Shown piece after piece: positions 41,283 through 52,679 of a stretch of 64,000 nt of DNA (its first letter is position 1; every line of letters starts with the position of its first letter). The stretch spans positions 62,001-126,000 of the forward strand of contig JALLLS010000035.1 of NCBI GenBank assembly GCA_025094145.1, read 5' to 3'. This DNA comes from Spinellus fusiger (lineage: Eukaryota > Mucoromycota > Mucoromycetes > Mucorales > Phycomycetaceae). A program made the translations under genes and the position numbers. The notes under the pieces were generated by a model that ran no database searches, was not told where the DNA came from, and worked only from the letters and a program-made list of their open reading frames with translations.

Positions 41283-44200
41283 GAAGAATAGAGAGGAAGA
41301 CTGTTTTTTTTGTATTTTGCGGGGAGAATACTACGAGATAAATGAACACACTGGTATATTTCTATCAGAATTCAATGTACTATAAACAGCAATCTCAGTA
41401 AAAGAATAAATAAGACACTAGAACAGAATATATAGGAATATAAGACTGAGACAATAGAAATAAAAATAGATAGAGCCAAGAAGTAAAATGACAGAATATA
41501 AGATATAAATCTCAATAAATCGGAGGTAAAAGCCAATGGAGGACGAATGATCAAACTTGAATGGATCAAATCCAATGTAGAACCCGCAAGAAATTGGTGT
41601 AGCATAATTAGTTAGAATAGCTAAGATTTAGATGGCAGTAACTATTATTACATCAAACAATAACATAGGTGACTAAAGAGTCAGTGGTACTGTGATGGAT
41701 ATTTGTATCAATTCAGGCAGCTACTCAAATAAATAAGTAGTTTTTAATGGGTCTTGCTACTTTGTTTCTTTAAACACAAGTAGAATATGTAAACAAGTAA
41801 ACAAATAAGGCAGTAGCGAGCAAGATATTTGATGCATTTAATGACATAGTCCCACAAACTGCTCCAGCGTCAATCCTCTGTTCTATTTTAACATGTGTAG
41901 TTCAATAAACCTTCTCTCTAAAAGAAGCCCTCTGCTATAGTAGAGCTAACCCATGCCTATATGCTTTAGACTCTCTATTTTGATTAAGCTCTATAGTGTC
42001 TATGTTTTTATCTATCTTATCTATTAAGCTAATGGCTTGAGCCTTTTTATTATCATTAAGGCTATAATAGCTTGGTGTTTCTTCAAAAGAATGAAAAAGA
42101 ACAAGCCTGAAATTAAGGAGCTGTGTAAAAATAGACTGTAATTTTCATTTGCAACATGAGTTGTTGGCTTAAACTTATCAAAGTTTGTACTAAACTCGGT
42201 ACGACTTTCCAACACTAAAAGAAATAAAAGAGAGTGAAATATAGTCTATTGGCCATCCGACTGTCATCGGAATCATAAATTAAATAGAAAAGGCTTCAAG
42301 GGACTTATACATGCAAAGAACGCGAAATAGAAAGGGCGGTATTAATGTTTTCTTTTCGGTATTGATATAAAATATAAAATAGCTATAGTAAAATGCAATG
42401 CAATATTAGAAAAGCTTCCTGGTTTTTGAGTTTAGATGAACAAGGGTTAATTCTCTCTTACATAGATCTACCAAGAAAGAAAGAAAGAAAGAAAGAAAGA
42501 CTGCGTGCGAATAAAGTATCGTTTATAATATAAAAGATGGCGGAATAAAGGCCTTAGTTAAATATTAAATAGTAATGGCTGAGCCTATGGATAATACCAC
42601 ATCAAATACTATGCTGTAGCCCATAATAGAGTGTTGTGTAAATACATTAGTATTTAACATTCAAAACAATTAATGTTAGGTATTATTACGATAATAAGAC
42701 ATTCAATGCAGATAAAAGAGAATGTCGCAAACAAGCCATAAAGACTAAATACTTTAAAAGCTAAAATTATACATGTGCTATGTACATAGTTTAAATAATG
42801 TATATCGATATTTTTACAGTAGCTCAGAAGGCCAGACACTATTATTAAGTCATTAAATATAACTCCTCATATGATATCTATATTCGATGTTTTCTTTTTC
42901 TTTTTATATCGTGCAATATAAATAGCTTTATTTAACTGTTTGGAGGTTCCCTATGCTACAATAAAAATATGACTGTTAACTGTTGGCTTGATACTATTTA
43001 ATAAAGTATGCTTTAATGATCGATTGTATTGTATTTTAGCACTTACATCAACACTATTTTTACACGGGATAAAATACTGAACATTATACATCAGTTGCAT
43101 CTGCTTAAATTGGATAAGCATGAGATATACTTTTCTGGTCATGCTTAAATTAACAAGAGATATAAAGTTGATGACTTTTTATGAAAGATTTTTCAGTTTA
43201 TTTCTAGTAACAGAGATAAGATCAGAAAATAAGACAAAGATAGGTAACTACTGAGTTACTTACTATTGGGATAGATCGCCGGTCTGTATCAATATAGAAC
43301 AATAGTTTAATATACCTGGCGCCACTTGGTTGACTTTCTTTAGTCTTGATAATTATTCTATACTTAGGACAGAGTTAGTCATGTGTGTGTTTGCTTTATT
43401 TCATTGCATAACTATAATTATTATTTAATAAATATTTGCCTTTGATAATTCTTGACTATTGACAAAATCAATGACTAAAATAATAGACATTAGTCAATAT
43501 CATATATATGCATGAATAGGATAGATTACATTACTCAAAAATACTGGACATAATGTCTAAAGAGTCCACAGTTTATTTCTGTATACATTTGATAGACTAT
43601 GATGGCTCTCACACCTTATCTTCAAGTTGCACACAAGCACTATGATTATCTAAGATATACATTACAATGTATATAGTCAATAGAGCATTTGACTGTACGA
43701 AAGCTGAAAAATAAGTAATGAAAGAACACGCAGGTCTACTATAGTTTCTTATGAAAATATAAAATAAAGGTGTAATAACTATAGATTGTTTATACATGTG
43801 TGTTGTATCTTCTTTATCTCAATTACACTTTGTTGAGGGTAATATTTCTGGTTCAGAGAAATAGATAGAAGTACAATAATAAATAGGAAGGAAATAGTTC
43901 TAAATAATAACCGAATAGTATTATATACTATTTATCATTCATTGCTGTGATATTTTCATCAATGGATTTCTGAAGCCAAAGGTACTCTGCCAATGATAGA
44001 ATGAGTGAGTGTTGATGGTAGAATATTTCTTGCGAGTGCCTGAAGTATATGGTAGTCTTCTCCTTTTGGCTGTTCTGAGCTACAACTGGTGGAAATTTCA
44101 TTTTTGGGAAATGATCTTATAGCAAGAGGTCCAAACTGTTTTTTGTTACTCACAAAGAATAACACATTCAGTAATAAAATGAGTGTCTAATTTGAATGTG

Positions 44201-44550
44201 TGAAACTGTCCAGTAAAAAAATAAACGCTCTTTAACTTTTGATGCTCTTGAATCAGTCTAAAAAAAGAAAGCCTTCTTCTTAGTCATCGTTAGAGCATAG
44301 CCATGATTCAGGTAAAATATTAAGTGATTATATAAATATCATTTAGTTTAATGTAGTTATATTATTATTATATCTCATTGAACTGTTGACATTTGTCTAA
44401 TTTTATATTAAAAACCTGTATTTATGCATCTGCCATATGTATTTAGTGAGCAATATAAAATGGAAAAAAGAGAAGCTAATAGCTTGAGTATATCATTTGT
44501 TTAAACTTGAATGTTGCTTATTGAGATACACTTGTTCTTAATTTTATTAG
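41283..44550. other. AT-rich stretch without recognised genes
   Basis: No coding region supported. Short frames at 41372-41605, 42024-42215 and 43959-44165 lack recognisable features. An AAAG microsatellite lies at 42475-42500. Confidence 0.45.
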
Positions 44551-44559
44551 AGTAATTCT

Positions 44560-45609
44560 ATTTAGAGAGTCATGGAAACCCCTAAAAGGTGAATGAGATG
44601 GATTTAAGACACCTGGAAAGATGTTATTAAAAAGGATCCATTTGCCTCATACAACCAACTGACATTGGGAATATTGAAGTTTGAGGTGAATGTATGTAGA
44701 AACACCATTATCAGTTACTGAAAGCAGTTATGGGTTGTATCTTTTTATGTAGACCACAAGCTAGCTTTAACTGTAAAACATAAAGAGAAAAGGCTTTGTT
44801 GGGCTAAAAAACATGTCAATTGGACGAACGACCAGTGGAAAGGCGTCATCTGGTCTGATGAGTCCAGATACACCGTGAAAGGAAACGATGGAGGTGCCCA
44901 TGTCATCAGAAAAGTTAGAGAGAGGTATGATCCCAATCCTATTGTTTTAACAACAAAGTTTGGTGGCAATGGGGGTCATGCTCTGGAGCTGTTTTTGTAC
45001 GGGTGAATTTGACCCATTAATCTTTGTTGGTGGCACTGTGAACCAAGACAAATATATCAAAATTTTGGCTGGTGAGTTCCATCCTTGGTTCATGGAATTG
45101 CATTAGAAAGAGGACAGGGTGTTACTGTTACAATAAAAGGGTGCTAGCTGTCATACTGGGGCCTATGCCAGAGGGTGAAAAGAGACGCATCAAATTAGGG
45201 TGCTTTGAGTAGTGGCTTGTACAAATCCCTGGCCTGAACCCAATTGAACACGTCTGGTGGGTCTTGGAAAGACGAATTGAGGAAGGGGGGTATCCGTTAC
45301 CAATGTTAAAAGTTTGAGGGCTCTAATTGCAGAGGAGTGGGAGAGGATTAGTGTTGAACTTGCACAACGATTAGTTCTGAGTATGACAGATAGATGCCTG
45401 GCTGTCATTGATGCCAAAAGAGAAAATATAAAATATCAACTTTAATATTATTATTTCATTTTCAATTATTAAAGATGTTAAGCTTTAGTATGCTTAAGTT
45501 TGAAGCTTCTAGATCAAATGTGGAGTGTTTTATTTAATGTTGAACATATCCTAAATATTTCGTCCTGATATTAATTTTCAAAAGTATTAAATTCAGTTGG
45601 GTGTGACTG
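44560..45609 (+). mobile_element. 5'-truncated Tc1-B element
   Basis: Similar to the copy at 13377-14743 from its position 13670 onward: ESWK start, WSDESRYTVKGNDGG near 44850-44900, a decayed second-Asp block near 45130-45160, NPIEHVWWVLER near 45237-45275, and the same 3' non-coding sequence. Ends GGGTGTGACTG followed by TA (45610-45611). Lacks the left terminal repeat and the N-terminus, and has frameshifts and stops. Confidence 0.8.
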
Positions 45610-45929
45610 TATAATATAATGTAAGCAAGGTGGTATTGGTTGTAGATGAATATATATAAATATTCATTCACTCGTGTTTATATAATAATAATAATAATAT
45701 ACAATAAACCATTGACAACACCATCACATCAATGGATGATACATAGTAGCTGATACTATTCAATGTTATTAATAAGAATAAAAAACCATCTACTCTTTTT
45801 CTCACTAAATATCTATCTATTTTCTCGGAACTAAAGATGTTATATAGTCAACAAAATAAAAATGAAGTAAAGAAGATACAATATGCCTATAGAATCAACC
45901 TAGGGTTCTTAAATACATTTGATTTTTAT

Positions 45930-47618
45930 AGGAGACTGATGAAGAGCCTATAGCAAGTTCTTTATTTACAGATCCTACCAGAATAATAACAATCAAGGTA
46001 TCTTTAAATGATACTAGTTAGAGATCGGAATATTTACCTGTTTTACAACATTTCGACAAAAACTGTTCCCAATGCACCCGTAGATTTCTTGAACCAAAAG
46101 GCCATTAGCCAAATACAAGAACTGCTAGCCTGCTATCCTCCCAGTTATAGATTTGCTAAAAACTCCATCTATTATGATGTTAAAGCCAATCCAGCCAAGC
46201 ACATGTACGCATTTGCTAAGCTGGCCCAACTATGCGAAGAGAATGGAAACAAATCTTTTAGTTGTTTCTCGCTTTGTAAAAGCTTCATTCCCTCTCACAT
46301 TACGATAGATACTAAGATACTCAACCACCCTATCTTGAAAGAAAAAAGCTACACGGGCGAAAAGTTTGATCTTTGGGGTCAACTCGTCAATCTAAAATCA
46401 AATGTGTTCAAAAGTTAAGGTATAGATAGGTCAATGAGATTTCAAGGTACAATAGAAACCGATGGTGTGGCAGTGTCGGTGATCAAGCAAAACTTTATAT
46501 CGAGACGTTCTTCAGGTGGTAGCCGCAAAGCACCTATTGATGAGGATCACATTGAGTCTATTGAAGAGTTATCTCAAGCTGTATTGGTAGAGACAAAAGA
46601 CAGATGCGTACTCATCGATCCGGATTGTCGAGACCTATTATTCTGTATGCAAGAAAACAGCACACCCGATAATAAATCCATCTACAAGTATACACGTAAT
46701 CAACGAGCCAAAGAAACAAAGTCAACCCATTTCAAGAAGCTTCGACAGAACCTCAAGCCTCCATCCATCCAAAGACTAGAAGAAAAACTTAGTCAAGTTC
46801 ATGCTTCAACAGTAAAACTCAAAGAATTCATCAAATACATACAAACAAAAGCAAGTGTGTCGGAGGACTTGATATTGTATTACGGCAATGAAACAATGAA
46901 AAATGATAATGAGCAAACAAAAGATAGTGGTATCAAAGAGAAAGGCCCCTCAAGTGCCAATTCTCTTATTATGAAACAATCGTTACTACCATTTCGAAAG
47001 ATGAAGCTATCGAGTCATATCAATAGATTACAGTCTGATAAACGACTAGCCCGAAACTTGAGAGCCAAGCTTGGCGAAGATCGGGTGTTGATCTTGGGCG
47101 ACTGGTCAAGCACAAATATGAGGTTCCATGAACCAATAAAGAGAAAAGACATGTGGAGGATGTTGAAGAAAGATAGATTCAAACTCTATCTTATCAATGA
47201 ATTCAAAATATCGAGTCTGTGTCCTGAGTGCAAGTTCTCACCTTTGGAAACATTTAAACATGTCAAGAACTCCAGGCCCTATCAACGAACAAAAATGCCT
47301 AAAGTTAAATGTCATGGTCTTCTCAGGTCATTTCTTAATTTTATATTAAAAAAGAAACTCATCTTTCTCCCTTCAAATAGGTGTTCAAATCAAAATTGTA
47401 TGAAAGACAAGACATTGAGGCTTTGGAATCGTAATCTAGCTGCTATATTGAACTTTAGACATAGTATAATGTCTCAAAGGGAAAATGGTACCCACCCCTA
47501 GCACTATTGTATATATAACAAAAGAAAGCATGACTCCAAAGATACACCTAGAACCAAAAAAAAAAGGTCCAAGCCTTCTGGTTCATCTCCAGTTATCGCT
47601 GGAGCCTCAGTTGGCTAA
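45930..47618 (+). pseudogene. Fanzor-like nuclease, nearly intact but inactivated
   Basis: A recognisable N-terminal piece (ETDEEPIASSLFTDPTRIITIK, 45943-45993) precedes one frame running 46008-47501 with a single TAA at 46416-46418. After a TAG (47499-47501) the frame stays open to a TAA at 47616-47618. Landmarks: FIPSHITIDTKIL, FQGTIETDGVAVSVIKQNF, RuvC-I around VLIDPDCRDLLFCM, a long helical insertion, LILGDWSSTN, INEFKISSLCPEC (Fanzor-type Glu and first zinc pair), the second zinc pair CSNQNC, and RuvC-III WNRNLAAILNFRH. In RuvC-III the usual Asp (WNRD) is Asn here. The family is RNA-guided DNA nucleases. The stops plus the Asp-to-Asn change indicate a dead copy. No terminal repeats like those of the 29606/57429 elements were found. 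Confidence 0.75.
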
Positions 47619-47621
47619 CTG
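47587..47621 (+). ncRNA. Candidate structured RNA element 3' of the Fanzor gene
   Basis: Two adjacent hairpins: CTCCAG-TTATCG-CTGGAG (47587-47604) and CAGTT-GGCT-AACTG (47608-47621), 85-120 nt downstream of the main Fanzor frame. TnpB and Fanzor guide RNAs are typically encoded at this position, so this is a candidate scaffold. It is only a prediction, because the region can also be read as a C-terminal coding extension. Confidence 0.3.
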
Positions 47622-47969
47622 ACGGAAACCCATGATACAGGCAAACTATCCAAAGAATAATAAACTGTGTCTTATTGAATTTTGTCATGCAAAAAGATAT
47701 TATAATGTCTAGTATCCAAACGCTGGTATTTCTCTATTGTTAAAGCGTATTGAATCTTCGGATATCAGTGAAACATTTGGTATATTTCAATGAGTATAAA
47801 GATAATGCAACACTATATTTAAACTGCTTAAACTCCTAAAGACAGAATAAATAGCATTGCCTTACCTAATTTTAGTCACTGTATTCAATTATGACCATTC
47901 TCTGACAAACCACTTCTTGTATTTGATTAAGATAGGTTCTATATGAGTGCTAACATTAACGACAGAATA

Positions 47970-48105
47970 AAGTGACCTGACAAAAGTAATAGATTATTAT
48001 TATTTTCAAATTCTGGGATATTTTTATACTAAAAATAACATACACTTTTTTTTTTATAAAACTCTTCTTATAATGTCTGCACCATCCAAAGAATATTCTA
48101 GAAAC
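47970..48105 (+). mobile_element. Tc1-A 5' fragment
   Basis: Starts AAGTGACCTGACAAAAGTAA after TA, followed by the Tc1-A leader and the transposase start (MSAPSK at 48074). Homology is lost after about 48100. Confidence 0.6.
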
Positions 48106-48139
48106 AAAGAAGTATGCTCATCAAGTAGCTTTATATGAA

Positions 48140-48298
48140 ACAACTAAAATGGCTACTGCCAATATTAACGACATTACACTTCAATTCGGAAATAAGCTCC
48201 ACATATGCCTAGAGTTTCAAGGCAAGTCTTTCAGCTACTTTCCTTTGAGAACGTTCATACCAAAAATAAGTAATTTTCCTGTACAGTTATCGCTGTAC
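48140..48298 (+). pseudogene. Fanzor fragment
   Basis: A short frame containing LEFQGKSFSYFPLRTFIPK (about 48206-48265). It parallels the ENGNKSFSCFSLCKSFIPSH segment of the Fanzor pseudogene at 46230-46300. Nothing else of the gene remains nearby. It ends with a hairpin having the same TTATCG loop as the one at 47587 (GTACAG/CTGTAC, 48281-48298). Confidence 0.5.
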
Positions 48299-48307
48299 TA
48301 TACAAAT

Positions 48308-48354
48308 TAAAGTGAGTAGTAAAAGGTAATAGAGATTTTACTACTCACTTTACA
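48308..48354. repeat. Short perfect hairpin
   Basis: Inverted repeat of about 17 bp (TAAAGTGAGTAGTAAAA and its complement) with a 12-nt loop. It could be a tiny fold-back element or a transcription-end structure. Function unknown. Confidence 0.6.
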
Positions 48355-48781
48355 ATTGTCAATCAATAAGTGTCTAGCTTTCATCTTAACTAACTTTGAC
48401 CTTTATCATATATTTTCAATAGTTTTAATGGTAACCAAAGATGTTTATGTTAGCATCATGCTCTTTATCCTCCAAGTATCTAAAATGTATTTTTCTTTGG
48501 ATATTCAATAACCACTGAAGAACAACTATCTACACAGTATCTCTTTGTTAATATTATTATTTTTAAGGATACTTCTCTATACATATATTTTCTATGTATT
48601 CTTTCCTATAACTGCACTTCTCTATTACTATTTTTCTCTTTTTTACATTTATTGTTTTCTTCACAGGATAGTTAGGTTAATATGTTTAACGTGAACCTGG
48701 TATTTGAAACAAATAAAAAATACTTTAGACTGTACCCGACAAAAAAATACAAGATAAAATTTATAAAAGTCTGATATACTC
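48355..48781. other. Spacer downstream of CTR9
   Basis: No gene seen. It includes the region 3' of the convergently oriented CTR9 gene, with T-rich runs. Confidence 0.4.
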
Positions 48782-51700
48782 TTAAATCTCATCTTCTTCA
48801 GAGTCTTCGATGACTCTTTTACTTCTGAAGTTCTATTTTAATCCAATGATTAACTTTCGGGTGATATATAGGTTACTAAAACTATGTGAATACCTTTCTA
48901 TCTCTGCGCTTTCTATCCTGCTCATTGTCATTGTCATTATCTTCGTCTTCATCAGATGCTCTTCGGGTCTCCTCTTCCTCCTCCTCTTCCTCTTCGATTT
49001 CCTTTCTTTTCCGTGCACGCTTTTTTGTTTTTCGTTCTGCTTCCAACTCATCTTCTTCTACTTCTCGTGCCGCCATTTGTAAGTTTTCTTCATAGACCCT
49101 TGCCATGAGTTTACGACGCTCTTCATCCATTTTCACTCTTTCCTCTTCTATTTTTTGCAATTTCTTAGCTTCTTCTGCTTTTTTCTTGACAAGATCTTCT
49201 TCACGTTTAACTCTGACTTCATCTATTTTTCGCTGTTTGTCTTCTTCGTATTGTATCTGCTCTAGCATCTTTCTTTCCAATTGCATACGTAATGTTTCTC
49301 CATAACGCTCACGCTGTTCAGTAATCTTTCTGTCATAAAGCACGAATTCCTCAGCTGGTACATGGATCAGCATACGGAATATATTCTGACTGCTGTCTAA
49401 TCCGTTCATTGCACGTCGCATGTCCCTTGATGCCCTCTGATCCTTTGGTAGATCTGAAATAAGCTGAGCATACAGTTGTTGAACAAGAGCAATGTTATAC
49501 AGTGTGGATTTATCAGAAGGAGCAATATGGAATGCCTTTTGTGTATTTTGAAGAGAGCTGAACATGATTTCTGGGTCTTTCTCGGCTTTTGCTAAAATGT
49601 ACTGAGCTCGTGCAAGACAAAGAAGAAGATTTGCATCGGTGTTGTTGAAGAATTTTTTAGATGTGTTTTCATACTATAGATAGAATAGTGGATGAATCAT
49701 CTGTTTACTATAATACTATAATACTATAATAAAGAATACTGCTTACCAAGACAATGGCTTGCCTGTACTGCTTAAGTTCAACAAAAGTGTGAGCCAAATT
49801 GAGCCAGACACAGGGATTGCTAGCAGTGGACTCGCGTACTTGGTTGAAGATATCTTTTGCGTGTTCAATATGACCGTTTTCAGCCAGAGTAATGGCCAGA
49901 CCGTTGGCAGCATATGCATTTTGTGGGTCTCTCTTTAATGCTTGTTGGTAGAAGTTGACAGCAAGTTTGTAAGATTCAGTTCTCTAGAAGAAATACATCA
50001 CCATACAGCGTAAGTACAATAAAGACACTTCCAAATACCTTATACTATTATTACCTGATTGCGAACCTTCTCATTTTTCAACTCTCTAGCAGCAGCAGCA
50101 TGATAGTTACCAAGAGCAATGTGAGTGTAAAGATCATTTCGATCACAATCTTTAAGTACTTTTTCAAATGATCTTTTACACAGTTTCTCATTAATCGTAG
50201 CCTGTGCCTGCCCAATCATGATCCAACCCACTGCATCATTTGGATCTGTATCAAATACTTCTTTATAATGCTCCTGAGCTTCTACAGCACGTCCCATGGA
50301 TTGTTCAATAGCACCCAGACGCAAATGGGCTATTCATATTGAAAAGAATTAAATCAGATGTGAAAGAGAACAAGACACCATGCTAAATTACCATCAATGT
50401 AGGCGGGGTAATCGTCTGCTATCTTCTTGTAAATTGCAGTAGCCTTGTAAGTTTCTAAACGATCTTCATACAATCTTGCAAGATTATAAGTGATAGTTAA
50501 TCGCAGACCTGCTGCGTTTTCTTTTTCCTCTGGACTTGAGGGCTCAGCTGAGGTAGCCTTCTCTGATTCTGTGATAGCCAATCCATAGCAATGCTCCGCC
50601 TCATCCAAATGACCTAACCATCTTCTTGTATAAGCTTCAAGATACAACTCGATACTCAATCTCATGAATATAATTACCAAGGATATGGTGCATTGTAGCA
50701 ATATTATTCAAAACTTCAACTCTCTGACTTGGTTCATCCTTCTTTTTGACCTCCTTATCCATCAAAGCAAGTGCTTGTTCATAATCTAGTGGTGCTTGTG
50801 AGTACATATTGCATCCACTATACTTACATTTCAATGCGCGTGCACTGTCACTTTCATCGTAAAGTTGTGCTATTTCAACTGCCAAAGAAGCATCGTTGTC
50901 TTCTATTTCCAGTGCCTTGTTAAATAAAATCAATGCCTGAGGTTTCTTTTCTGCTATTGCATACAGGGATCCAAGGACCTAATTTATTTGAAGACTGAGT
51001 CATGACATCAATAAGTATTGTAGCAGTCCAAACCTTACCTTCATCACTTCAACACACTGTGGCTCAGTCTCATAAAGTTTCTCAAATATCTGAATAGCAA
51101 GATCATATTCACCTATCAAGTATTATTATTATTATTAGAAGAAGAAGTCAACAACATGAAGACATAGCCAAAACTGGTCCTAGTATTACCTCTTTTGAGA
51201 TATATTTGACCCACACTGTATTGTGCAAGAGTGTGTTCAGGGTTAAGATCAAGGCATTGACGGTAAAATTTGAATGCATCGTTAAACTCTTGCTAAGGAT
51301 CCATGTTGGATGAGTAAAAATAAAAGCAAATATGTTTGTATATATGTTTACCATTTGATGGTGTGCTCTGCCAATCTGGTAGGAAGACTCAGCCTTAATA
51401 ATATTATTAGAGGCTACACCCATAGCCTTGGATGCAGATTTCACAGTCTATAGAACATCCAGATAGACACTCATTCTATCAGTATTTTCCAACAACTAAG
51501 ATAAACTAGCACTACCTTTTCAAAGTCGCGCGTCAAAAAGAAGTAGTTGGCTAACATATTAAGCACAACGGGGTGTTTCTTATCAGCAGTATGGGCTGTT
51601 TTCATATGCTGCAATCCATTTCTCAATGCATTTTCTTGCTGTAAAGCGCCCTGATCCAGCTTCTTGGACTCATTCAATTCAACAATCGCCAACATTATTA

Positions 51701-52679
51701 ATGCTGTAGCATTGGGTTTTTCACTCTAGCAAAAGAGTCAATACACAACCTACAACCCACTACCACTTCCCTCCCCTCCCCTTCAACAACCATTACCAGT
51801 TCAATAGTTCTTTGCAGTGCTACTTTGGTTTCCTCATACATCCCAAGTTGTGCATAACATTGAGCAATGCCCAACCGAATTTCTGCTCCTGCAAACTTTC
51901 CACGAGAATACAATAAGGCAGATTGGTATGTTTTCAATGACTGTTTGTACTGTTTCAAGTGGTACTGGATCTTAGCACGCCCTAATAAAGCAGGGATGCA
52001 GTTGGGTCTTTTGTCTAATAGCATGGAAAATGCTCGAGAAGCCTCATTCACGTCTCTACGTAAAAGATGGTAGTTGCCTTTTACAACAAATGTCTGCTCG
52101 TATTGGTTGTGTATGCGATCGGCTTCGTTGATGTATTGTGTGGCTGCACTCATATACTTTTGCTTCTCGCTGCTTTCTGCTTTTCTTGCTAAACGCAAAT
52201 TCAGAGTGGCAATCAGTGTCAACAAAGGCAATTTCTGTCTAGGCTGTGTTTGAGGGGAGTGGCTTGCTATAAACATAAAGGTGAATAGATAGTTAAATAG
52301 GTATCCAGATGTGGTGTGTTGCTGTCACTATGGCATAGTTACCTGTAGCAAGAGCTGCTTCTACAACAGCAATACTTTCTTCAATTTTCTCTTGTTCATA
52401 GTATTCGATCTATAGATAGAATAAAGGAGGTGACTCAGTGCTGCATACTTTATGGTCTACAAAGAAGTAGTGGTGTGTGTATTTGTATGTAGTAGTTCAT
52501 ACCGCGAGCATTCGATAGTATGGTAGTGCAACTCCTTCTTGTCGGAAGATGTCTGTGAGTTCTGTGGGATTGCCAGGCAGGTCATTACACACGACTTCCA
52601 AGACTTGCTCATGCTGAAGAGGCACCTCAATTGTCTTGGCTCTTTTTGAATAAGCACTTCCAAAGCCTGTGGTAGCCAT
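48782..52679 (-). CDS. CTR9: Paf1 complex TPR subunit CTR9
   Basis: Fourteen exons (52503-52679, 52343-52409, 51797-52266, 51516-51725, 51352-51447, 51190-51292, 51039-51112, 50828-50978, 50678-50794, 50392-50613, 50055-50329, 49747-49983, 48894-49673, 48782-48832) give 1009 residues. The N-terminus (IEVPLQHEQVLEVVCNDLP) and many tetratricopeptide repeats match Ctr9, e.g. AEIRLGIAQCYAQLGMYEETKVAL and NPVCVWLNLAH-like units. The C-terminus is a long Lys/Glu/Arg coiled coil, then an acidic tail ending VIEDSEEDEI. Ctr9 scaffolds the Paf1 complex on RNA polymerase II and supports histone modification and elongation. The 33-nt intron 50795-50827 can alternatively be read through (11 codons, no stop). 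The last exon is inferred from frame and splice sites. Confidence 0.93.

Noticed and set aside
41372..41605. Hydrophobic 77-codon minus-strand frame upstream of the mucin-like gene
   Set aside because: Its hydrophobicity follows from AT-rich composition. No splice pair linking it to the mucin-like gene was convincing, so it is kept only as a possibility in a finding.
43959..44165. 68-codon minus-strand frame
   Set aside because: No recognisable motif and no neighbouring exons. Typical of chance frames in this AT-rich region.
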